NCBI GenBank assembly: GCA_900751665.1
Contig: CAADSV010000124.1
Coordinates: 1-6,290 of the forward strand
Source: an uncultured Collinsella sp.
GTDB lineage: Bacteria > Actinomycetota > Coriobacteriia > Coriobacteriales > Coriobacteriaceae
DNA length: 6,290 bases
Direction of reading: 5' to 3'
The first letter of the stretch is position 1. Each line of letters begins with the position of its first letter. Below are positions 1 to 5,602 of this stretch, in pieces. Position numbers and translations under genes: made by a program. The notes under the pieces are model-generated. The model was not told where the DNA came from, searched no databases, and was given only the letters and a program-made list of their open reading frames with translations.

Positions 1-72
1 GAACGGCAGGGCCCACACTAAAAATTCAGCCAACGTACGTCATAGCAACCCCCGGTAGGTCGAGGGTGCCCC

Positions 73-146
73 GCGGCGGTCTGGTGTTTTCATCTGAACG
101 ACTTTGCGCAGCAACCGGAGTGAAGATGAAAACACCGGGCCGCCGC
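73..146 (+). promoter_or_regulatory. Long stem-loop in the purE leader
   Basis: Bases 73-95 and 124-146 form a 23-bp stem around a 28-base loop (96-123). Twenty-one pairs are Watson-Crick. The other two, U80-G139 and U82-G137, are wobbles that pair only in plus-strand RNA (they are A-C mismatches in minus-strand RNA), so the structure fits a transcript reading toward purE. No T-run follows either arm, so it is not an ordinary intrinsic terminator. I could not match it to a known riboswitch class. It could be a regulatory leader element, an RNA-processing site or a copy of a dispersed palindrome. The pairing is seen directly; the function is unknown. Confidence 0.55.
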
Positions 147-200
147 AGAGCACCAACAGACCGCAGGGACGGGAGCAGCTATACTACTCTCAGTAGTTAA
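126..200 (+). CDS. Possible 24-codon upstream ORF or leader peptide before purE
   Basis: An ATG at 126 opens 24 codons ending in TAA at 198-200, about 48 bases before purE. GGAG at 117-120 lies 5 bases upstream, a good ribosome-binding distance. The peptide starts MKTPGRRRAP and is rich in arginine (5 of 24). The GGAG sits in the loop of the 73-146 hairpin and the ATG in its right arm, so folding would hide the start codon. The same frame is open from position 3, so this could instead be the tail of a gene cut by the window edge, although those upstream residues resemble nothing I know. The short length means it may be chance. Confidence 0.2.
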   Translation: MKTPGRRRAPTDRRDGSSYTTLSS

Positions 201-219
201 GGGTCGCGGATTCGCCGCG
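183..219 (+). other. Two small hairpins between the leader stem and purE
   Basis: ACTACT (183-188) pairs with AGTAGT (192-197) around a 3-base loop, and CGCGG (205-209) pairs with CCGCG (215-219) around a 5-base loop. They lie just before the purE Shine-Dalgarno (AGGAGG, 234-239) but do not cover it. A TATACT at 180-185 could be a -10 box, but nothing like a -35 lies 16-18 bases upstream. These are short structures that could occur by chance in GC-rich DNA. Confidence 0.3.
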
Positions 220-248
220 TCACCGCTCTCAACAGGAGGTCTTTGTTT

Positions 249-713
249 ATGGCAGATCAGAAGCCGGTTGTCGGGATCATCATGGGCTCCAAGTCCGATC
301 TGGGCGTTATGGAAGGCTGCACCGCCGAGCTCGAGGCGCTGGGCGTGCCCTATGAGCTCGTGATTGCAAGCGCACACCGCACGCCGGCGAAGGTCCATGA
401 GTGGGCCTCGACCGCTGCCGACCGCGGCATCAAGGTGATTATCGCTGCCGCCGGCAAGGCTGCTCACCTGGGCGGTGTCGTGGCTGCGTTTACGCCGCTG
501 CCGGTCATCGGCGTGCCTATGAAGACGAGCGATCTGGGTGGTATGGACTCGCTGCTGTCGATGGTGCAGATGCCTTCGGGCGTGCCCGTTGCCTGTGTGG
601 CCATCAACGGTGCCAAGAACGCTGCCATTTACGCCACGCAGATCCTGGGCGCCTGCGACCCCGAGTACCGCAAGGTTATCGAGAAGATGAAGCAGGAGAT
701 GGCTGACGCCTAA
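249..713 (+). CDS. purE: N5-carboxyaminoimidazole ribonucleotide mutase (PurE, class I)
   Basis: PurE works in the cytoplasm in de novo purine synthesis. Class I enzymes move the carboxylate of N5-CAIR (made by PurK) to C4, giving CAIR. The 154-residue product is normal for a single-domain PurE. Visible family motifs are GSKSD near residues 11-15, the active-site segment SAHRTP, the glycine-rich AGKAAHLGG, and GVPMKTSDLGGMDSLLSMVQMP near the C-terminal half. I chose ATG 249 because AGGAGG (234-239) is 9 bases away; an in-frame TTG at 243 would be only 3 bases from it. No purK is in the window, so class I assignment rests on sequence motifs (SAHRTP type) and the partner must lie elsewhere. The sortase gene begins 36 bases downstream, suggesting co-transcription. 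The long structured leader suggests post-transcriptional control, which is inference. Confidence 0.97.
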   Translation: MADQKPVVGIIMGSKSDLGVMEGCTAELEALGVPYELVIASAHRTPAKVHEWASTAADRGIKVIIAAAGKAAHLGGVVAAFTPLPVIGVPMKTSDLGGMDSLLSMVQMPSGVPVACVAINGAKNAAIYATQILGACDPEYRKVIEKMKQEMADA

Positions 714-749
714 GCGCTCTGCCAGTCCATTTGCAGCATAAGGAGAGCC

Positions 750-1748
750 ATGTCCGACTATCAGGGAAAGCGTTTTTCGGCTTCTCGGATTTCCGATCCA
801 GCCAAGTCGGGAGCAGCCCGCGCGCCGCAGCAGGGTCGGACATCCTCTCCTCAACAGCCGCGCGCGCCGCGCCCCGTGACGCCGGCGAAGCATCGCCGTC
901 AGGATACGCCTGCTGCATATCGCCCTTCGTCATACAGTACGGCCAAGAAGTCACCTCGCTCTTCGGCGCATGCCGCGCCATCGAGCTATACCGAGTCGCC
1001 GCGCAAAAAGCGCCGCTCCGTCATTCCCATTCTGCTCATCATCATCGGTATTGGCCTGATCGTTGCTGCGGCCGCTATCTTTATCAACGCGCAGATTGGC
1101 TACAAGCAGGCGAGCGAGTCGTATCAAAAAATCGAAAAGCAATATGTGAGCGACAAGGACGCCAGTGGCGTGCCAATTATCGACTTCAATGCGCTTGCCC
1201 AGACAAATCCCGAGGTTGTGGGTTGGATTTACGCGCCCGGCACCAACATCAACTATCCCGTCGTGCAGACCAACAACAACTCCAAATACCTCAACACGTT
1301 GTTTGACGGTACGGCTAACGCGTCCGGTGCCATCTTCTTGGATAGCGACGACACCGCGCCGGGCATGGTGGATCAGCAGACCACGATCTACGGCCACCAT
1401 ATGAACGATGGGTCGATGTTCAACGTGATTTCGGACACCACCGACCAAGCGACGTTCGATAGCATCGAGTACGTGTATTACATCACGCGCGATGCAACGT
1501 ATAAGCTGCGTCCGCTGGCGACCAAGGTGGTCGAGGACACGTATGCCAAGGCGCGCACGCCCAACTTTGAGGGCGATGACGGACTGAAGAATTATCTGTC
1601 CGAGATGCTCGACGGTGCCTCTGCCGTGGCGAGCGATGCCACCGATCGTGCCGCTTCGGCAACCAAGGTCGTAACGCTTGTGACCTGCCGTTCGCTGTCA
1701 TTTAGCAATACGCGCGCCGTCATGGTGCTCACGCCGGTCGAGGAATAA
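750..1748 (+). CDS. Class B sortase with a long cytoplasmic N-terminal tail
   Basis: Sortases are membrane-anchored cysteine transpeptidases that cut a C-terminal sorting signal and join the protein to peptidoglycan or to another pilin. Of 332 residues, 1-90 are rich in Pro, Ser, Gln, Ala and basic residues and look disordered. PRKKRRS (84-90) precedes one membrane helix (about 91-113), giving an N-in, C-out topology. The extracellular domain starts near NPEVVGWI (153-160). Catalytic residues are visible: His216 in IYGHHM, Cys313 in LVTCRS and Arg322 in NTRAV. The YGHHM motif and the stretch beginning INYPVVQ (167-173) point to class B (SrtB). The tail makes it longer than typical SrtB proteins of about 250 residues. 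AGGAG (741-745) supports ATG 750. No LPXTG-like or NPQTN-like substrate is encoded in the window, so the target is unknown. It lies between purE and a MoaE-like gene, with no gene for a surface protein beside it. Confidence 0.94.
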   Translation: MSDYQGKRFSASRISDPAKSGAARAPQQGRTSSPQQPRAPRPVTPAKHRRQDTPAAYRPSSYSTAKKSPRSSAHAAPSSYTESPRKKRRSVIPILLIIIGIGLIVAAAAIFINAQIGYKQASESYQKIEKQYVSDKDASGVPIIDFNALAQTNPEVVGWIYAPGTNINYPVVQTNNNSKYLNTLFDGTANASGAIFLDSDDTAPGMVDQQTTIYGHHMNDGSMFNVISDTTDQATFDSIEYVYYITRDATYKLRPLATKVVEDTYAKARTPNFEGDDGLKNYLSEMLDGASAVASDATDRAASATKVVTLVTCRSLSFSNTRAVMVLTPVEE

Positions 1749-1801
1749 AGTGTCCGGGCCCCGTCCCAAAAAGACTACCCTGGAAATCAAAAGGAGAAAT
1801 G

Positions 1802-2218
1802 ATGCTTGAGAACGGCAAATCGATGCCTTCGGTTGATGCTTGGCTGCGCGAAGCCAAGGCCGATTCGTCGGCACCTGCGTGCGGTATGTATCTGACACAT
1901 AACGGTGTGGTGCGCGCGACGCCCAAGGCCGAGGCGCGCGGTGTCGAGACCGATGGCGTGGCGCCGGGCCACAAGGTGGGCGGCATGGTGTTCGGCTTCG
2001 ATGCTCAGAAGGTGCAGGCTGCTATCGAGGCCACGAGCGCGATGCCGGGTATCGGCTATGTGCGCGTGTGGCTGGCAAGCGGCGAACTCGCCGTTGGTGA
2101 CGACATCATGCTCGTGCTCATCGGCGGGGACATTCGCCCGCACGTGGTCGATGCGCTGCAGGCGCTCGTTGGCACCATCAAGAACGAATGCGTAAGTGAG
2201 GTCGAGCGCGAGGCGTAG
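1802..2218 (+). CDS. Divergent MoaE-like protein (molybdopterin synthase large-subunit fold)
   Basis: MoaE is the catalytic subunit of molybdopterin synthase; with MoaD thiocarboxylate it puts sulfur into precursor Z (cPMP). The 138-residue product matches the MoaE pattern over most of its length: a strand-turn with VVR at 36-38, a middle helix FDAQKVQAAIEAT, then GELAVGDDIMLVLIGG (94-109), which lines up with GELWPGDEIVFVGV in E. coli MoaE, and a last helix ending TIKNE. K127 aligns with catalytic Lys119 of E. coli, but the conserved PFWKKE-type segment with Lys126 is replaced by CVSEVERE, and both HR pairs of the family are altered. It is therefore probably not a standard MoaE. No moaD, moaA or moaC is nearby. 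ATG 1799 and ATG 1802 are both possible; AGGAG at 1792-1796 is 5 bases from 1802 but only 2 from 1799, so I prefer 1802. The alignment is from memory and should be confirmed. Confidence 0.78.
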   Translation: MLENGKSMPSVDAWLREAKADSSAPACGMYLTHNGVVRATPKAEARGVETDGVAPGHKVGGMVFGFDAQKVQAAIEATSAMPGIGYVRVWLASGELAVGDDIMLVLIGGDIRPHVVDALQALVGTIKNECVSEVEREA

Positions 2219-2248
2219 AGGCTTGCGTCGATAGAAGACTCGTTTATA

Positions 2249-2287
2249 AAAATGCCCGCCGGTACGTGTGATACCGGCGGGCATTTT
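2249..2287. terminator. Bidirectional intrinsic terminator
   Basis: Bases 2249-2264 and 2272-2287 are perfect inverted repeats of 16 bp around a 7-base loop. The core is GC-rich (GCCCGCCGGTA) and the outer ends are AAAA/TTTT, so each strand reads a GC stem followed by a T-run. It lies 30 bases after the stop of the MoaE-like gene and 21 bases after the stop of the converging membrane-protein gene, and can end both transcripts. Confidence 0.92.
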
Positions 2288-2308
2288 GCGTTTTGGACGC
2301 GGTTGGCG

Positions 2309-3538
2309 CTACACGCGCGTCGCATCCTTGGGGCTCATGGTCATGCTCTGGAAGCGATTCTCCATAAAGTCATTATCGAAATACTTGCCGTAGAACTGCG
2401 CGACGGGAATATCCGGCTCCGTGCCGTTGACGCGCTGGTACCAGTAGTCGAGCGACTGCAGTGTCATAACGCCATCGACCAGCATAATGATGGTGAAGAT
2501 GACGGTAGCGGAGTAGCGGCTCTTCCACGGAATCATGTTGATGAGCTTGAGCAGCCTCGGCAGCAGCAGCTTGATCCAGATGAGGCCACCCAGACCCCAC
2601 AGGCAGGCGAAGCCTGTGCAGGTGCGTCCGCCCGTAAGGACGGCGAGCGGGTCGGGCATGCCGAACAGCTTCATGTGCGAGTAGCTCCACGAGACCACTC
2701 CAAACGAGGTCTGCATAAACCAGCCCACGAACACCTCAAAGCTCGCGCCGAGCAGCGCACTCACCAAAAAGATAATGATGGGGTTCTTCTTGTAGAAGCG
2801 GTTGAGCACCATGGTCATGAGTACGGCGCCAAATCCATAGATGGGGCTGAAGGGGCCAAACAGCATGCCGGCGCGGTTCTGGTAGACGCCGGGGTCGTCG
2901 ACCGTCATGTGCCAGATGTCCTCGGCGATCAGGCCGAGTATGCAGCAGACAAAGAATACCCAGAACAGGTTGAAGTAGTTGAGCTTGATGTAGCCTTCGC
3001 CGGTTTCATCGCGCCCGAGCATGCCCTCGGCGGCGGCGTCGCGATCGAGCATCTCTTGCAGGCGGCGCTGCAGTTCGCGCTCCTGGCGCAGCGTGGGGTC
3101 GACGGTGGCCGAAAGCGCGACAAGGATGCCGAGCTGGATGGCAGGGCGCAGCAAGAAAGGCCCGATGCCCTGGAGCATCACGTCAACCAAAAGCTCGACG
3201 ACGGTCAATGCGATAAGGATATAGGACAGACGGGCGGCATTGCGGCGCTGGTTCTTGATAAGGTCCAGGCCAAAGATGATCAGGATGACGGCACTTGCCG
3301 CAGAGAGCATGATGCCGGCGACGATGAGTCCAACCGCGACGAGCGTGTTGTCGCCGAGCTTTTCGGCGGCGTTGCCGTTGATGAGCGCGGTAATGACCTG
3401 CCACATAAAGGCGGCGACCGACGGGAGCGTGCTCACGCCAGACAGGATGCACAGGACGGCGTACACCTTAATGACGAGGGGGATCTTCTTGACCTCCGTG
3501 GCGCTGGGGACGCTGGGGTCGAGTTCGTTTCGATCCAT
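2309..3538 (-). CDS. Polytopic membrane protein with a C-terminal ABC_trans_CmpB (putative ABC transporter permease) domain
   Basis: The 409-residue protein has about nine predicted membrane segments: roughly 19-46, 63-91, 101-122, 126-144, 187-207, 228-246, 253-277, 305-333 and 344-360. A charged, probably cytoplasmic linker (148-183, with RQERELQRRLQEML) separates an N-terminal four-helix part from the second half. The second half resembles the family called putative ABC-transporter type IV (ABC_trans_CmpB): an acidic residue ends the first helix (GLIAEDIWHM), followed by NRAGMLFGPFSPIYGFGAVL (221-240), the family's typical NRG-x-GP-x-PIYGfGa signature. The transported substrate, if any, is unknown, and no ATPase gene is beside it, so transporter function is only a family label. 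The minus-strand ATG at 3538 has AAAGG six bases upstream and a good promoter. It converges on the sortase transcript and is divergent from purF. Confidence 0.88.
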   Translation of the reverse strand: MDRNELDPSVPSATEVKKIPLVIKVYAVLCILSGVSTLPSVAAFMWQVITALINGNAAEKLGDNTLVAVGLIVAGIMLSAASAVILIIFGLDLIKNQRRNAARLSYILIALTVVELLVDVMLQGIGPFLLRPAIQLGILVALSATVDPTLRQERELQRRLQEMLDRDAAAEGMLGRDETGEGYIKLNYFNLFWVFFVCCILGLIAEDIWHMTVDDPGVYQNRAGMLFGPFSPIYGFGAVLMTMVLNRFYKKNPIIIFLVSALLGASFEVFVGWFMQTSFGVVSWSYSHMKLFGMPDPLAVLTGGRTCTGFACLWGLGGLIWIKLLLPRLLKLINMIPWKSRYSATVIFTIIMLVDGVMTLQSLDYWYQRVNGTEPDIPVAQFYGKYFDNDFMENRFQSMTMSPKDATRV

Positions 3539-3564
3539 ACAGAACCTTTCTCGCTTTGTTGTAG

Positions 3565-3593
3565 GTTATAAGGATACGCCGCCGACCTGCCAA
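3565..3593 (-). promoter_or_regulatory. Sigma-70-type promoter for the membrane-protein gene
   Basis: Reading the minus strand, TTGGCA (3593-3588; consensus TTGACA) is followed by a 17-base spacer and TATAAC (3570-3565; consensus TATAAT). Each box matches 5 of 6 bases with ideal spacing. Transcription would start near 3558, leaving a leader of about 20 bases that holds the AAAGG ribosome binding site. Confidence 0.68.
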
Positions 3594-3727
3594 AAGACAG
3601 GACGAACGTCCCAATTGCAACAATGCAACCCTCAACGGTGGGCGCGGCGGCCATCTGGGAGCGCGGGCGCTTGCACTGGACAAGCCGATAAAATGTTTGG
3701 CCGCAAAACGGATTATTAGCTCGGTGG
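3594..3727. other. Remainder of the divergent intergenic region
   Basis: This stretch between the two promoters contains no convincing ORF, RNA gene or intrinsic terminator. It holds a short near-direct repeat (TTGCAAC, then ATGCAAC) around 3614-3629 and a GC-rich run to about 3670. A TAAAAT at 3689-3694 lacks a -35 box at proper distance. Confidence 0.4.
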
Positions 3728-3782
3728 GCTTTTAAAAAGCGCTGCTCATGCGCTGGGGAGCGCGTCGCGCCGTGCGTATAAT
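3728..3782 (+). promoter_or_regulatory. purF promoter region: TATAAT box, A/T tract and spaced GCGC repeats
   Basis: A perfect TATAAT lies at 3777-3782, giving a start near 3789 and a leader of about 35 bases. The -35 position (TGGGGA, 3754-3759) is poor, so help from an activator or upstream element is plausible. An A/T tract (3730-3738) falls about 50-60 bases before the start, where UP elements lie. GCGC occurs at 3739, 3750, 3760 and 3767. The first three are in alternating orientation as AGCGC, GCGCT, AGCGC, about 10-11 bases apart, and overlap the -35 zone. The repeats could be an operator for a purine-responsive regulator, but in GC-rich DNA this may be chance. Confidence 0.55.
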
Positions 3783-3823
3783 AAGGCAGGTAACGCCAAA
3801 ATACGAGGCTCTGAGGGGATGCC

Positions 3824-5494
3824 ATGTCTCAAGAAACCATCCGCGCGGCCGAGCGCGCCGCGGGACAGGTGAACGCCATGTCGACGTATGATCCGGACTC
3901 CGACCAGCTGCATGAGGAATGCGGCGTTTTTGGTGTCTGGGCGCCCGATCGCGATGTGGCTCGACTGACGTACTTTGGTCTGCGCGCGCTGCAGCATCGC
4001 GGCCAGGAATCGGCGGGAATCGCCGTTGGTGACGGCGGCACGGTTATGGTTCGCAAGGACCTGGGCCTGCTCGACCGCGTGTTCTCCAATGCCGACTTGT
4101 CGACGCTCTCCGGTCAGCTGGCCGTGGGTCATGTGCGCTATGGCACCGCCGGCGCCAAGAGCTGGGAAGCCTCTCAGCCGCACCTCTCTACCATCAATAG
4201 CGTCATTATCGCGCTCGCGCACAACGGCACCCTCGTCAACACCGACGAGCTGCGCCGCCAGCTGATCGAGCTGGGCGTGCCGTTCCTCTCCAACTCGGAT
4301 TCCGAGGTCGCGACCAAACTCATCGGCTACTTTACCCAGCGTACGGGCCACCTGCGCGAGGGCATTCGTAAGACCATGGAGCTCGTGCGCGGTGGCTACG
4401 CCATGACGCTCATCAACGAGCAGGCACTTTACGCATTCCGCGATCCGCACGGCATTCGCCCGCTTGTGCTGGGCAAGCTCGTGGATGAGGGCCTGGACCA
4501 GGCCGATGCCGCATCCGTTTCGCAGCTGCCGTCGCAGGACGGCGCCGCGACGGCCGACGCCACCACCCATGTCACCCGCGCCGGCGGCTGGGTCGTCGCC
4601 TCCGAGACTTGTGCGCTCGACATTGTGGGCGCCGAGTACGTCCGCGACGTCCGTCCCGGTGAGATTTTGCGCATCAGCGCCGAGGGCCTTGTGTCCGAGC
4701 AGGGCGTGCCTGCTGCCGAAGAGCCTGCTAACTGCATCTTTGAGCAAGTCTACTTTGCCCGCCCCGATTCCATCATGAACGGCAAGAGCGTCTACGCCTG
4801 CCGTTATGACATGGGTCGTCAGCTGGCACATGAGGAGCCCGTCGAGGCCGACCTGGTCATCGGCGTGCCCGACTCCGGCCTGCCGCCCGCGGAGGGCTAT
4901 TCGCACGAGAGCGGCATTCCCTTTGGCGAGGGCCTCATCAAGAACCGCTATGTGGGCCGTACGTTTATCGAGCCTACGCAGGAGCTGCGTGCCATGGGCG
5001 TGCGTATGAAGCTCAACCCGCTGCGTGACAACATCGAGGGCAAGCGCCTGGTCGTCATCGACGACTCCATTGTGCGCGGCACCACCATGGTGCAGCTCGT
5101 CAAGATGCTGCGCAACGCCGGCGCCAAGGAGATTCATATCCGCATTAACTCGCCCGAGGTCATCTGGCCGTGCTTCTACGGTATCGATACCGACGTGCAG
5201 TCGCAGCTTATCAGCGCCAACAAGACGGTCGACGAGATTTGCGAGTACATTGGCGCCGATTCGCTGGCCTTCCTTTCGGTCGAGGGCCTGCTGAAGGTCA
5301 TGCCCAAGGGCGGTTACTGCGATGCGTGCTTTACCGGCCGCTACCCCGTGGCGATTCCCGAGAGTTTTGGCCGCGACAAGTTCATGGAGGGCTTTAAGCC
5401 CCGCAACCTGGACAAGCCGCTGCACTTTGACGACGACGCCGTGGTCGAGAAATACGACGACCGCAGCTGGGAAGAGGAACACGGCGAGGCCTAA
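3824..5494 (+). CDS. purF: Amidophosphoribosyltransferase (PurF), 4Fe-4S type
   Basis: PurF catalyses the first committed step of purine synthesis: PRPP plus glutamine gives 5-phosphoribosylamine. The 556-residue product has an N-terminal nucleophile glutaminase domain: Cys33 in EECGVFG would become residue 1 after propeptide removal, with ALQHRGQESAG (55-65), HVRYGTAG (103-110), AHNGTLVN (132-139) and RDPHGIRPL (206-214). The C-terminal phosphoribosyltransferase domain has the PRPP loop VVIDDSIVRGTT (410-421). Cys304, Cys450, Cys499 and Cys502 fit the four iron-sulfur ligands of the B. subtilis type, absent from the E. coli type. ATG 3824 has GAGG 7 bases upstream (3813-3816); Met19 is a weaker alternative. 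Oddities are a 32-residue propeptide (11 in B. subtilis), an insert of about 33 residues near 220-255, and an acidic tail after about 515. It is longer than the usual 470-510 residues. Feedback inhibition by purine nucleotides is known for the family. Confidence 0.98.
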   Translation: MSQETIRAAERAAGQVNAMSTYDPDSDQLHEECGVFGVWAPDRDVARLTYFGLRALQHRGQESAGIAVGDGGTVMVRKDLGLLDRVFSNADLSTLSGQLAVGHVRYGTAGAKSWEASQPHLSTINSVIIALAHNGTLVNTDELRRQLIELGVPFLSNSDSEVATKLIGYFTQRTGHLREGIRKTMELVRGGYAMTLINEQALYAFRDPHGIRPLVLGKLVDEGLDQADAASVSQLPSQDGAATADATTHVTRAGGWVVASETCALDIVGAEYVRDVRPGEILRISAEGLVSEQGVPAAEEPANCIFEQVYFARPDSIMNGKSVYACRYDMGRQLAHEEPVEADLVIGVPDSGLPPAEGYSHESGIPFGEGLIKNRYVGRTFIEPTQELRAMGVRMKLNPLRDNIEGKRLVVIDDSIVRGTTMVQLVKMLRNAGAKEIHIRINSPEVIWPCFYGIDTDVQSQLISANKTVDEICEYIGADSLAFLSVEGLLKVMPKGGYCDACFTGRYPVAIPESFGRDKFMEGFKPRNLDKPLHFDDDAVVEKYDDRSWEEEHGEA

Positions 5495-5518
5495 AACCTG
5501 CCATGTAGGGACAGGTTT
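5494..5518 (+). terminator. Weak terminator-like hairpin after purF
   Basis: AAACCTG (5494-5500) pairs with CAGGTTT (5512-5518), and an inner CC/GG extends the stem past one bulged A. The sequence ATTTTGG follows, a poor T-run. The stem begins at the last base of the purF stop codon. It may act as a partial terminator or attenuator between purF and purM rather than a full stop. Confidence 0.45.
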
Positions 5519-5524
5519 ATTTTG

Positions 5525-5539
5525 GTAGGTTTTACCTGC
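5525..5539 (+). terminator. Second short hairpin with a T-rich tail, between purF and purM
   Basis: GTAGGT (5525-5530) pairs with ACCTGC (5534-5539), including one G-U pair, around a TTT loop. TGTTTTGTTG follows, so it resembles a weak intrinsic terminator. Its left arm can instead pair with AACCTGCC (5495-5502) of the preceding hairpin, which makes alternative folds possible. Confidence 0.35.
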
Positions 5540-5555
5540 TGTTTTGTTGATATGA

Positions 5556-5582
5556 CGGCGCGTGCCGTTATGGCGTGCGCCG
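5556..5582 (+). other. GC-rich stem-loop in the purF-purM gap
   Basis: Bases 5556-5566 pair with 5572-5582 to give an 11-bp stem with a GTTAT loop. Nine pairs are Watson-Crick and two adjacent ones are G-U and U-G, so the stem is intact only in plus-strand RNA. No T-run follows. It may stabilise or regulate the purF-purM transcript; this is inference. Confidence 0.45.
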
Positions 5583-5602
5583 AAATGAACGCAACTATGA
5601 GC

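Noticed and set aside
33..40. ACGTACGT palindrome near the window start.
   Set aside because: An 8-base palindrome is expected by chance and no associated elements are visible.
54..185. Fragments resembling ykkC-class (PRPP, guanidine-I) riboswitches: AGGGTGCC, GGTCTGGT and AGGGACGGGAG.
   Set aside because: The conserved GGGTTCC, GTCCGAGAG and GGGA...CCCGGGAG elements are not intact, and the long 73-146 stem does not fit that fold. I also looked for ZTP (CCGCCTGGGCA), purine and THF signatures and did not find them. An Infernal scan would settle it.
180..185. TATACT as a -10 box for purE.
   Set aside because: No -35-like sequence lies at 16-18 bases upstream and there is no extended TG motif, so it is too weak to call as a promoter.
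2252..3571. Plus-strand open frame of 439 codons opposite the membrane-protein gene.
   Set aside because: The translation is charged, His/Asp-rich and featureless, it starts inside the terminator, and the minus-strand frame has a good promoter, ribosome binding site and membrane-protein motifs.
3709..3745. A stretch resembling the 5' part of a tRNA (TTAGCTCGGTGGGC).
   Set aside because: No matching D-stem partner, anticodon arm, T-arm (GGTTCRA) or acceptor closure follows.
3746..5482. Minus-strand open frame of 578 codons opposite purF.
   Set aside because: It mirrors the codon bias of the real purF gene on the other strand. Its translation (His, Ala and Gly rich) shows no recognisable domain.
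5547..5574. Possible promoter for purM (TTGATA, 16 bases, TATGGC).
   Set aside because: The -10 box matches only 3 of 6 bases and lies inside a stable stem-loop; purM may simply be read from the purF transcript.
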